Of a DNA stretch of 64,000 nucleotides, positions 55,616 through 64,000 are shown piece by piece (within the stretch, counting starts at the first letter, position 1; every line of letters starts with the position of its first letter). This stretch comes from Bryocella elongata (lineage in GTDB: Bacteria > Acidobacteriota > Terriglobia > Terriglobales > Acidobacteriaceae). A model generated the notes under the pieces. It made no database searches. It was not told where the DNA came from and saw only the letters and a list, made by a program, of their open reading frames with translations. The position numbers and the translations under genes are program-made. The stretch covers positions 124,001 to 188,000 of the forward strand of contig NZ_FNVA01000009.1 in assembly GCF_900108185.1 (NCBI RefSeq). The letters run 5' to 3'.

Positions 55616-55911
55616 CGAGTCTTTCCTTTGAGCGAGGTTTAGAGGAGCTGAAGAGGTCCGGGGCGATGAGTCTAAGGTGGCGCGGTGCGGGGGCACAGCG
55701 CTGCAGACCGGGACAACGCGTGACGAATCAGAGGCGCGAATCGGTGCCGACTATTTTTATCAGCAAAAGGTGTGTTTTAGATAGAGGCGGATGCAAATCG
55801 ACCCGACAAGGGGAACGATCCCGGTGGGACCCGGGGCAGAAGTTGGGTTGCGTCCTGAATCAGGCTACGGATTGTGGGGTGTTTCCCGTGAGTCGCCTGG
55901 CACCCATCGAC
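55616..55911. other. gap between fucosidase and hypE
   Basis: About 296 bases with no supported gene. It holds the fucosidase promoter region. A TTTTGCTGATAAAAATAG segment (minus strand, near 55750) is AT-rich and could hold a -10 box, without a clear -35. Confidence 0.5.
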
Positions 55912-56960
55912 CTAGCAGATGCGCGGAAGCTGCTCGCCAATCTGGAGCGGAAGGATGCGCGTGGCGCCAAAGCGGGTGCGTTCGACCAGCGTGCCGCGAT
56001 GGTCCGCGACGACCTCGCCGATGATTGCGGCAGCGTGTCCCAGAGGGTTCGCACGCATCACCTGGAGAACGCGCTCGGCGTCTTCGGGAGCGACGATCGC
56101 GACCAGCTTGCCCTCGTTCGCAATATAGACAGGATCCATACCAAGGATCTCGCAGGCGGACGCAACAGCGGGCCGCACCGGCAGCGCGGTCTCGTCGATG
56201 CGAATGCCGACGCGCGATGACTGGGCGATCTCATTGAGCGACGTAGCAAGGCCACCCCGCGTGGGATCGCGGAGCACATGCACCTGGCCGGAGGCTGCGA
56301 GCATCGCCTCGACCAAGGGATGGAGTGCTGCGGAGTCGCTCTCGAGCACTGTCTCGAAGGAGAGGTTTTCGCGGCGGCTCATCACGGTCATACCGTGGTC
56401 ACCTAGTGTTCCGCTGACGAGAACGACATCGCCGACCTTGGCCTTCGAGGGGGCCGGCGGGTGATCCGTCATGACGACGCCGATGCCAGCGGTGGTGATA
56501 TAACAGCCATCGGCGTGGCCACGTTCCACGACCTTGGTGTCGCCGGTAACGATGCGCACGCCCGCGTCACGCGCGGCCTGCGCCATGCGATCTACGATGG
56601 CGGCCAGGGTCTTCATCTCGAGACCTTCTTCGAGGATGAAGGACGCACTGAGGTAAAGAGGCCTGGCGCCGCTCATGGAGAGATCGTTGCAGGTACCGTG
56701 GACGGCGAGTTCGCCGATGCTGCCGCCGGGAAAGAAGAGCGGATGCACAACGTAGGCGTCGGTGGAGAAGGCGATGCGGCCGGCGGGAAGAGTCAGCACG
56801 GTGGAGTCGGCCATCGCTTCGAGATCGTCGTTGCGGAAGGCGGGGACAAAGAGATTCTCGATGAGCTCGGCCGAGAGGCTACCGCCGCCGCCGTGGCCCA
56901 TGACGATGCGCGGATAGTCGCGCAGCGGGAGCGGGCAGCTCCATTGTTCGATCACAAACT

Positions 56961-56976
<16 letters not shown>
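55912..56976 (-). CDS. hypE: hydrogenase maturation protein HypE
   Basis: A 354-residue protein that forms thiocyanate on its C-terminal Cys and passes cyanide to the HypC-HypD iron complex for [NiFe] hydrogenase. The start ATG 56976 has GAGGAACTCTT upstream and overlaps the hypD end by 16 bases. PurM-like motifs: [60 protein letters not shown], and [18 protein letters not shown]. The C-terminal LPRIC carries the reactive cysteine. Last gene of the hyp operon. Confidence 0.95.
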
Positions 56977-58079
<1,103 letters not shown>

Positions 58080-58124
58080 ACGAGCTGATCTCCTGCTGAA
58101 CGCTGCGTCTCATGCCTCGCGGGC

Positions 58125-58391
58125 TTACGAGCTTTCGAATGCGCCGAGCTCGCCGAACTCTTCTTCAAAGAGCCCGAGGTCCTTGAAGGTGCGGATGCTC
58201 TTCATCGCGGCAGCTTCATCGAGCTTGTTGATGGCAAAGCCGACGTGGACGACGACGTACTCGCCGACGGCGATCTCCGGCAGGTAGGCCAGGCAGACCT
58301 CCTTGACGATGCCACCGAAGTTGACGCGGCCCATCTGCATGCCGTTCTCGCCGTAGATCTCTTTTACCTGTCCTGGTACAGCAAGGCACAT
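58125..58391 (-). CDS. hypC: hydrogenase maturation chaperone HypC
   Basis: An 88-residue chaperone (start MCLAVPGQV, essential Cys2) that carries the Fe(CN)2CO group with HypD to the hydrogenase large subunit. VCLAYLPEIAVGEYVVVHVG FAI is a typical core. It lies 28 bases after hypB and 46 before hypD. Confidence 0.95.
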   Translation of the reverse strand: MCLAVPGQVKEIYGENGMQMGRVNFGGIVKEVCLAYLPEIAVGEYVVVHVGFAINKLDEAAAMKSIRTFKDLGLFEEEFGELGAFESS

Positions 58392-58418
58392 CTCGAGCTC
58401 CTTATCCTTTGCCGCAAA

Positions 58419-59132
58419 TTACGAGATCACAGCACGTCTGCCCGCGTCTGCGATGGCCATCACATACCTGGACTGAGGGCTTTGCAGCTCCAGAAGGAAC
58501 GCCAGCCACTCCTCCATACCCACGCCACGCTTGGCGGAGACGGCGAAGATGGTCATACCGGGGCGTACTTCGTGGATGTTGGCCTCCGCCACCTCGCGGT
58601 CGAACTCGCACGCTTCCGCGATGTCCATCTTGGTGATGACGGCGACGTCCGCACTGTTGAAGATGCCGGGATACTTCAGCGGCTTGTCTTCGCCTTCTGT
58701 GACGGAGAGCAGAGCGACGCGAACCGCCTCGCCGAGATCGTAGTTGGACGGGCAGACGAGGTTGCCGACGTTTTCGATGAAGAGGATGTCCAGATCTTCG
58801 AGCGCCCAGCCTTCGAGGTGACGCTCGATCATGCCCGCGTCGAGATGGCAGCAGCCATGCGTGGTGATCTGGCGGACGGGAGCGCCACTCTCCATGAGGC
58901 GGTGAGCGTCGTTGTCGGTCTCGAGATCTCCGACGAGAGCGGCGACGCGGAGCCCATGTTCGCGCAGGGCAGTGAGGGTCTTCTTGAGGAACTCCGTCTT
59001 GCCGGTTCCGGGGCTGGAGACGAGGTTGAGCACCAGTAATTCTGCCTGCTGGAAGCGGGCGCGCAGGTTGCGGGCTAGTTCATCGTTCTTGTTGAGCACG
59101 TTCCTTCGCAGCTCAAGTACTCGCGTTTCCAT
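58419..59132 (-). CDS. hypB: hydrogenase/urease nickel-incorporation GTPase HypB
   Basis: A 237-residue GTPase that releases nickel into the apo-hydrogenase. Start at the ATG at 59132 (METRVLELRR), preceded by AGGAGG; an upstream start at 59159 overlaps hypA. The P-loop is SSPGTGKTEFL, DLETDNDAHRL follows, and the metal-linked segment TTHGCCHLDAGMI is present. GNLVCPSNYDLGE and the guanine-specificity TKMD motif complete it. No histidine-rich N-terminal nickel store is seen, so it is the plain form. Confidence 0.95.
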   Translation of the reverse strand: METRVLELRRNVLNKNDELARNLRARFQQAELLVLNLVSSPGTGKTEFLKKTLTALREHGLRVAALVGDLETDNDAHRLMESGAPVRQITTHGCCHLDAGMIERHLEGWALEDLDILFIENVGNLVCPSNYDLGEAVRVALLSVTEGEDKPLKYPGIFNSADVAVITKMDIAEACEFDREVAEANIHEVRPGMTIFAVSAKRGVGMEEWLAFLLELQSPQSRYVMAIADAGRRAVIS

Positions 59133-59152
59133 GTGCGTCTCCTCCTGCCGCA

Positions 59153-59524
59153 TCAGCACGGCGCCTGCTCTGACTGCGGTGTTTCGATCTCGACCGATTC
59201 AATTGCCAGCTCGCGGCCGCTGCGGAAGTCACCGCTGGGCCTGCCACAGACCGGGCAACGAAAGCTCTGGACTCCCACGAGCGTCTGCTCGCACGCGCAG
59301 GAGCTGCAGTAGATGCGGACGGGGACGTCTTCAATCTCCAGCACACTGCCGGCGAGCGGCGTTCCCTGGGTCGCGAGATCGTAGCCAAAGAGGAGCGAGT
59401 CGCGCTCCACCCCTGCGAGGGCGCCGACGCGCAGGCGGACGGAGATGACCTGCCCACCGCCCTGGTCGGCGACGGCCTTCGTTACGGTGCTGACGACGCT
59501 GTAGATGATCGAGAGCTCGTGCAT
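59153..59524 (-). CDS. hypA: hydrogenase nickel-incorporation protein HypA
   Basis: A 123-residue metallochaperone that hands nickel to hydrogenase with HypB. N-terminal MHELSIIYSVV has the Ni ligand His2. The zinc site pairs CSSCACEQ with CPVCGRPSG. The first gene of the hyp operon, whose promoter lies in the 66-base gap to the divergent sulfatase gene. No hydrogenase structural gene is found in this window. Confidence 0.95.
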   Translation of the reverse strand: MHELSIIYSVVSTVTKAVADQGGGQVISVRLRVGALAGVERDSLLFGYDLATQGTPLAGSVLEIEDVPVRIYCSSCACEQTLVGVQSFRCPVCGRPSGDFRSGRELAIESVEIETPQSEQAPC

Positions 59525-59590
59525 ATCGTTGTAGCGGAAGGGTCGGGTATCGTACTACCTGACAGCCACGTGTTCCAGACAGGAGTTGCC

Positions 59591-61948
59591 ATGTCCCATT
59601 GCAGGCGTGCGAAGCGCGCAACGTATCAGCTTCTTCCGGCCCTTTGCTCGGTGGCTTCTTCCGTCCTCTTCGCACCAGTACACGCTCAGGAACCGGATCG
59701 GACGGTGTTGCCCGTCACACCACCTGCGTTCCGCGGGAAGATCGCTCCCGGAATTGCAGAGGCTGTTCCAGGTCGTCCGTGGCAGGTGCGGGCGCCGCAG
59801 GGCGCGCCGAACGTGCTGCTGGTGCTGATCGACGATGCGGGCTATGGCCAGTGCGGTACGTTCGGTGGGCTGATTCCCACGCCGACGCTGGACGCGCTGG
59901 CGGCGAACGGGCTGCGCTACAACCGATTTCACGTGGCGGCGCTGTGCTCGCCGACGCGCGCGGCGCTGCTGACCGGACGGAACAATCATGCGGTGGGTAT
60001 GGGGACCATCACCAATCTTGCGACGGACTTTCCGGGCTACAACGCGAGCATTCCGAAGTCGGCAGCGCTGCTGCCGCAGGTACTGCAGATGAATGGATAC
60101 GCGACCGCGGCGTTCGGGAAGTGGCACCTGATTCCTGAGGCCGAGGCGAAGGTGTCGGGGCCGTTCGACCACTGGCCGACGCATCAGGGGTTCGATCGCT
60201 TCTATGGCTTTCTGAACGGCGAGACGGACCAGTGGTATCCCGAACTGACCGACGGCACCAAGCCGGTGGAGATGGTAGCTCCGCAAGGGCGCAAGGCGGA
60301 CTACACACTGAATGAGGACCTGGCCGACCACGCCATCCAGTGGATCAAGGAAGAAAAGTCGCTCGCGCCGGACAAGCCCTTCTTCGTCTACTTCGCGCCG
60401 GGTGCAACACACGAGCCGCTTCAGGCTCCGAAGGCTTACATCGAGCGCTTCCGCGGGAAGTTCGACATGGGCTGGGACCGCTACCGGGAGATCGTCTTCG
60501 AGCAGCAGAAGAAGCTGGGCGTGATTCCGGCGGATGCGAAGCTGACGCCCAGGCCGAAGGAGATTCCGGCGTGGGACTCGCTGACACCGGAGCAGAAGAA
60601 GGTGGAGGCGCGGCTGATGGAGGTCTTCGCCGGCTTCATGGCTCAGGCCGACCACGAGATCGGGAGAGTCATCACCGCGATTCACGACACGGGCCAGATG
60701 GACAACACGATGATCGTCTTTATCGCGGGCGATAACGGGGCGAGTCTTGAAGGCGGTGTGCAGGGAACGTCGAATGCGATGGCTTCGATCAACGGCGTTG
60801 GGCCGACGGCGGCCGAGATGCTGAAGGAGATCGATGAGCTGGGTGGACCCCACACCACACCGCACTATCCGGTGGGCTGGGCGTGGGCAGGCAACACTCC
60901 CTTTCAGTGGGGCAAGCGGATCGGATCGCATCTCGGAGGGACGCGCGACCCGATGGTGGTGACGTGGCCGGCGGGGATCAACGATCACGGGGGGTTGCGC
61001 ACGCAGTTTGAGGACGTGACGGACGTTGCACCGACGATCCTGGATGCGGCGCACATCCCTGTTCCGACCGAGGTGAACGGCGTGAAGCAGCAGCGCATGG
61101 ATGGCAGGAGCATGCTGGCGACGTTTGCCTCTGCGAGCGCTCCGGGGCTGCGGACGACGCAATACTTTGAGATGCTGGGCAACCGCGCGATCTACCACGA
61201 TGGCTGGATGGCAGCGTCGCGCAGTGGCTCGCTGCCGTGGGTGTACTCGAGCGAACCGCCGGCGGATCCGAACAAGCTGCCATGGGAGCTCTATCACCTG
61301 AGCGAGGATTACTCCGAGGCAGACAACGTTGCGGCCGAACATCCGGAGAAGGTTACGGAGCTGGCGAAGGTCTTCGACGAACAGGCGCGCGAGAACAATG
61401 TCTACCCGATCGATCCGCGCTTCGGCGGGCGACAGCCGCGGCCCGAAGGTCATCACTTTACGTACTACACCGGCACCGGGCATCTGTATCTGTCACTAAC
61501 GCCTGCATACGAAAACCACTCGCACACGATCACGGCTTACGTGGACATACCGAAGGGCGGAGCGAATGGCGTGCTGATGGCCGATGGCGGCGAAGGCGGT
61601 GGCTTCAGCCTTTTTCTGAAGGACGGCAAGCCGAGCTACACCTACAACTACTTCAAGCGGAAGATCACAACGGTCTCTGCGCAGGATGCCTTGCCGCCGG
61701 GACCAGCTAAGATCACGTTGCGTTTCGTGGAGGCCAGTAAGAGCGTCGGAGGTCCTGCGGACGTGGTGCTTGAGGTGAACGACAAGCGAGTGGCGTCGGC
61801 ACATCTTCCTGACACAGTGCGCGTGGCGTTCTCCTTCGAAGAGACCTTCGATGTGGGAGAGGACAGTGCCTCAGCGGTGGGGCCTTATGAGAGCCCGTTT
61901 CCGTTCACCGGAACGATCGATCACATCGATCTCGACGTTGAGCCTTGA
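59591..61948 (+). CDS. arylsulfatase (S1-type sulfatase), exported
   Basis: A 785-residue sulfatase from the ATG at 59591, with an AGGAG site; a longer reading from 59519 would overlap hypA. The signal peptide ends FAPVHAQ. The formylglycine motif CSPTRAALLTGR places the modified Cys at residue 119. Metal ligands are in NVLLVLIDDAGYGQCGTFGG and FIAGDNGASLEGG. The C-terminal 250 residues form a separate beta-rich domain. It needs a formylglycine-generating enzyme encoded elsewhere. Substrates are sulfate esters, perhaps sulfated polysaccharides given the neighbouring hydrolases. Confidence 0.9.
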   Translation: MSHCRRAKRATYQLLPALCSVASSVLFAPVHAQEPDRTVLPVTPPAFRGKIAPGIAEAVPGRPWQVRAPQGAPNVLLVLIDDAGYGQCGTFGGLIPTPTLDALAANGLRYNRFHVAALCSPTRAALLTGRNNHAVGMGTITNLATDFPGYNASIPKSAALLPQVLQMNGYATAAFGKWHLIPEAEAKVSGPFDHWPTHQGFDRFYGFLNGETDQWYPELTDGTKPVEMVAPQGRKADYTLNEDLADHAIQWIKEEKSLAPDKPFFVYFAPGATHEPLQAPKAYIERFRGKFDMGWDRYREIVFEQQKKLGVIPADAKLTPRPKEIPAWDSLTPEQKKVEARLMEVFAGFMAQADHEIGRVITAIHDTGQMDNTMIVFIAGDNGASLEGGVQGTSNAMASINGVGPTAAEMLKEIDELGGPHTTPHYPVGWAWAGNTPFQWGKRIGSHLGGTRDPMVVTWPAGINDHGGLRTQFEDVTDVAPTILDAAHIPVPTEVNGVKQQRMDGRSMLATFASASAPGLRTTQYFEMLGNRAIYHDGWMAASRSGSLPWVYSSEPPADPNKLPWELYHLSEDYSEADNVAAEHPEKVTELAKVFDEQARENNVYPIDPRFGGRQPRPEGHHFTYYTGTGHLYLSLTPAYENHSHTITAYVDIPKGGANGVLMADGGEGGGFSLFLKDGKPSYTYNYFKRKITTVSAQDALPPGPAKITLRFVEASKSVGGPADVVLEVNDKRVASAHLPDTVRVAFSFEETFDVGEDSASAVGPYESPFPFTGTIDHIDLDVEP

Positions 61949-61981
61949 GCCTTGAGCGAGAAGACGGCTGGCGAAAAAAAT

Positions 61982-62010
61982 GCGTGTCGCAGCAGGAAGC
62001 TACGACACGC
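61982..62010 (-). terminator. rho-independent terminator after GH28 gene
   Basis: GCGTGTCG / CGACACGC stem around a 13-base loop. On the minus strand the stem is followed by ATTTTTTTCGCC (complement of GGCGAAAAAAAT). It lies 26 bases after the end of the GH28 gene and between convergent genes. Confidence 0.75.
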
Positions 62011-62035
62011 CCGGAGAGTTCACCTGTAACGTCAG

Positions 62036-63703
62036 CTACGGAATGTTGTTCTGCAGCGTGACCACCGCCTTGTCGCTGCCGGGATCAAGCGCCTGCTTCG
62101 CCTTTCGCAAGTCGCAGCCGGAGAGCAGTACGTCGCTCGTACCTTCGCCACTCGCACGCAGGAAGCTCGCACAGTTCGCGGGCGCCTGCGTATCGCGGAC
62201 CCACACGGCGGAGCTTGCATGCAGGGAGATTACCGGCTCTGCACCTCGGATCGGTGTTGTGCGAAGGTTTGAGATGCCGACCTCATGCACATCATCGAGC
62301 ACGAAGGTGGGCCGCATCTCGGCTTCGGGGTTGCGGAACTCGATATCGCGCAGTTGTATGTTGCGTGCGTGACGGAGATACATACCTGAGGCAGGCAACA
62401 TACCGAACATGCGCGCCTCGGGGTACTTGTCTTCCTTCTCGGGCACCTTGAGGTCAACCCACTCGGGCTTTGGCTCCAGCACGTTTTCGATGCGCACGTT
62501 GGAGATGGTGACATTCTCGACGAAGTGGCCGGGAATACCGACGATGGAGCCCGCGAGCAAAGCCTCCGAAGCTTCGATGTTGCTGATGGTTACATTGCGC
62601 ACACCGTTCTGCGGGTAGTGATGCTTGTTCGCGCGATTCCCCAGGCGAAGGAAGATGGGCGTGCGGGTGCGCTGCATGCGGATGTTGGTGATGGTGACAC
62701 CGTCGATCCAGCCACCATCCACCGTCTCCAGTGCAATACCGGCGATAACACGGTCCTTGTAGGGTCCGGGGGAGTTATAGATGACCGAGTTAGAGAATAC
62801 GATGTTCTCGAAGCCGCCCTCTGTCGCTGTTCCAATCTTGAAGCCATTGCAGCAGGTCGTCAGCGTGCAGTTGGTCACGGTGACGTTGCTGGTCAGCCGC
62901 GGGGCCGTGCCGTAAGGATTCTCACTCTTGAAGCAGATCGCATCGTCTCCTGTGTCGATCGCACAGTCCGAGATGAAGACGTTCTGGCAACCGCAGATAT
63001 CCATGCCATCTGTGTTGGAGCCGTAGTTCGGGTTCTTGATGTTGAGCCCATGGAGGACGACGTTGTCACAGTTGATAGGCCGCATCGTCCAGCCTGAGGC
63101 GTTTTCGATGCGGAGCCCTTCGATGCGCAGCCAGCGGCAGCTGACGAACTCGAGCATCGGACTGGGACGGCCGTTCGGATTCTTCTTGTAGGCGTGTGCG
63201 GTCACCTCGGCCCATTGGTCGTCCTCAGGGAGCGGCTTGCGTCCTGAAGGAAGCCAGAAGCTGGGGCCCTGGCCATCGATCCTTCCCGGGCCTGCAAGCG
63301 TCACGTTCTCCGCATCGCGAGCAAAGATGAGATGAAACTGATTGGCATCGCCCTTGAGCGAGGGACCCTTCATCCCTGTGTAATCGCTCATCTCGGTGCT
63401 GCCGAGGATGGTCGCGCCGGCCTCGACGTAGAGCGTGACGTTGCTCTTCAGTTCGACGGTGCCGGAGCGGTAGACGCCGGGCGGGAGGTAGACGATGCCA
63501 CCGCCTGCCGCGGTGCAGGCATCGATGGCTTTGTTGATGGCAGGCGAATCGAGCGCCTTGCCATCGCCGCGTGCTCCGAACGCACGAGGATCGAAGAAAG
63601 TGGGCCGCTGACCATGCGCCGTCTCCTGCCCGGCGAAGGGCAGAGAGACGGCGGCAGCACCCGCTGCGGTCAACGAACGAAGGACACTGCGGCGATCAAT
63701 CAC
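62036..63703 (-). CDS. GH28 family glycoside hydrolase (polygalacturonase-like), Tat-exported
   Basis: A 555-residue right-handed beta-helix enzyme. The GTG at 63703 (preceded by CAGGAGCCTCGTTC) gives a twin-arginine signal, IDRRSVLRSLTAAGAAAVSL. The GH28 signatures are YGSNTDGMDI (catalytic Asp) and IDTGDDAICFKS (GDD). The third site is CCNGFKIGTATEG, where the usual GHG is absent, so the exact activity may differ from a galacturonase. A pectate-lyase-like N-terminal region (FGARGDGKALDSPAINKAID) is clear. It lies just downstream of the receptor gene on the same strand and may be its operon partner. Confidence 0.88.
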   Translation of the reverse strand: MIDRRSVLRSLTAAGAAAVSLPFAGQETAHGQRPTFFDPRAFGARGDGKALDSPAINKAIDACTAAGGGIVYLPPGVYRSGTVELKSNVTLYVEAGATILGSTEMSDYTGMKGPSLKGDANQFHLIFARDAENVTLAGPGRIDGQGPSFWLPSGRKPLPEDDQWAEVTAHAYKKNPNGRPSPMLEFVSCRWLRIEGLRIENASGWTMRPINCDNVVLHGLNIKNPNYGSNTDGMDICGCQNVFISDCAIDTGDDAICFKSENPYGTAPRLTSNVTVTNCTLTTCCNGFKIGTATEGGFENIVFSNSVIYNSPGPYKDRVIAGIALETVDGGWIDGVTITNIRMQRTRTPIFLRLGNRANKHHYPQNGVRNVTISNIEASEALLAGSIVGIPGHFVENVTISNVRIENVLEPKPEWVDLKVPEKEDKYPEARMFGMLPASGMYLRHARNIQLRDIEFRNPEAEMRPTFVLDDVHEVGISNLRTTPIRGAEPVISLHASSAVWVRDTQAPANCASFLRASGEGTSDVLLSGCDLRKAKQALDPGSDKAVVTLQNNIP

Positions 63704-63722
63704 GAACGAGGCTCCTGCAAGG

Positions 63723-64000
63723 TTAGAAGACAAACTCAGCGCCGATACGAATCACGCGCGAAAGGTTGGCGGTGTTGGGATTGAGCTTGCCGAAGGTCGT
63801 TGCCGCCGGCGTGGGCGTGATGATTGGCGTCGTGCCGTTTACGGTGTACGTCTCGCCGCTGGTCAGCGGATCATTGGCCGTGCTGTTCGCCGCGAAGTAC
63901 ACGGGATGGTTGAAGACGTTGTTGAAGGTACCGATGAGGTTGAGCTGGTAGCGCTCCTTGATGTAGAAGCCCTTCTTCACGCGCATATCGAAGAGGAACT
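63723..64000 (-). CDS. TonB-dependent receptor C-terminus, cut by window edge
   Basis: The last 92 residues of an outer-membrane barrel: FDMRVKKGFYIKERYQLNLI, then GTFNNVFNHPVYF, AATTFGKLNPNTANLSRVIR and final IGAEFVF, which ends on an aromatic residue. The pattern equals the end of Oar-type receptors. The gene continues beyond base 64000. The stop is 20 bases upstream of the GH28 start, so receptor and hydrolase form a likely unit. Confidence 0.85.
   Translation of the reverse strand, partial: FLFDMRVKKGFYIKERYQLNLIGTFNNVFNHPVYFAANSTANDPLTSGETYTVNGTTPIITPTPAATTFGKLNPNTANLSRVIRIGAEFVF

Noticed and set aside
55666..56220. Plus-strand frame of 184 codons over the hypE end
   Set aside because: It is antisense to hypE, and no start site or motif is seen.
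59555..61483. 642-codon minus-strand frame over the sulfatase
   Set aside because: It is antisense to a well-supported sulfatase and has an Arg/His-rich composition.

Overview
The window is high-GC bacterial DNA. I infer Acidobacteriota, probably class Terriglobia (Granulicella, Terriglobus or Edaphobacter relatives). The reasons are Oar-type TonB-dependent receptors with an N-terminal carboxypeptidase-regulatory domain, a split P-protein glycine cleavage system (gcvPA/gcvPB), many secreted glycoside hydrolases, a membrane-anchored regulator of a kind I associate with these bacteria, and dispersed palindromes in most gaps. No ribosomal RNA or marker gene confirms this. Two tRNA genes are present: Arg-CCG at 20367-20443 and Phe-GAA at 26356-26430.

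Layout. Positions 1-10 kb hold housekeeping and small membrane genes: an alpha/beta hydrolase cut by the window edge, threonine dehydratase, uppP, DoxX, a 47-residue membrane peptide and several unknowns. Positions 10.2-18.8 kb hold glycine cleavage (gcvT, gcvH, gcvPA, then gcvPB). The set is split by an unknown protein, a YiaA-like protein, an opposite-strand pseudokinase with a C-terminal SPOR-like domain, and an overlapping unknown gene pair. Positions 18.8-26.4 kb hold a glycosyltransferase, a DUF2911 protein, a polysaccharide deacetylase, a Bcp peroxiredoxin, a PEP-CTERM protein and an alpha-glucan phosphorylase. A decayed tyrosine recombinase follows tRNA-Phe.

Positions 26.9-37.1 kb look like a cell-surface module: a beta-barrel, an NHL-repeat protein, a threonine-rich collagen-like protein of about 1230 residues, a divergent membrane glycosyltransferase-like protein with TPRs, and a GT2-GtrA fusion. 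Positions 37.3-45.7 kb form a polysaccharide locus: a GH106-like rhamnosidase, an Oar-type receptor and a divergent membrane-anchored regulator. Positions 45.8-54.2 kb hold a heavy-metal RND efflux operon, divergent from a histidine kinase and an NtrC-type regulator whose reading frame is broken by one base. Positions 54.3-64 kb hold a GH29 fucosidase, a complete hypABCDE hydrogenase-maturation operon without visible hydrogenase genes, a sulfatase, a GH28 enzyme and the end of a second TonB-dependent receptor.

How the genes fit together. Fucosidase, rhamnosidase, GH28 and sulfatase, with two TonB-dependent receptors, suggest growth on complex, possibly sulfated or pectic, polysaccharides. The collagen-like protein and its two neighbouring sugar-transfer proteins may form a surface glycoprotein system, the most interesting hypothesis in the window. 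Gaps carry at least three families of dispersed repeats.
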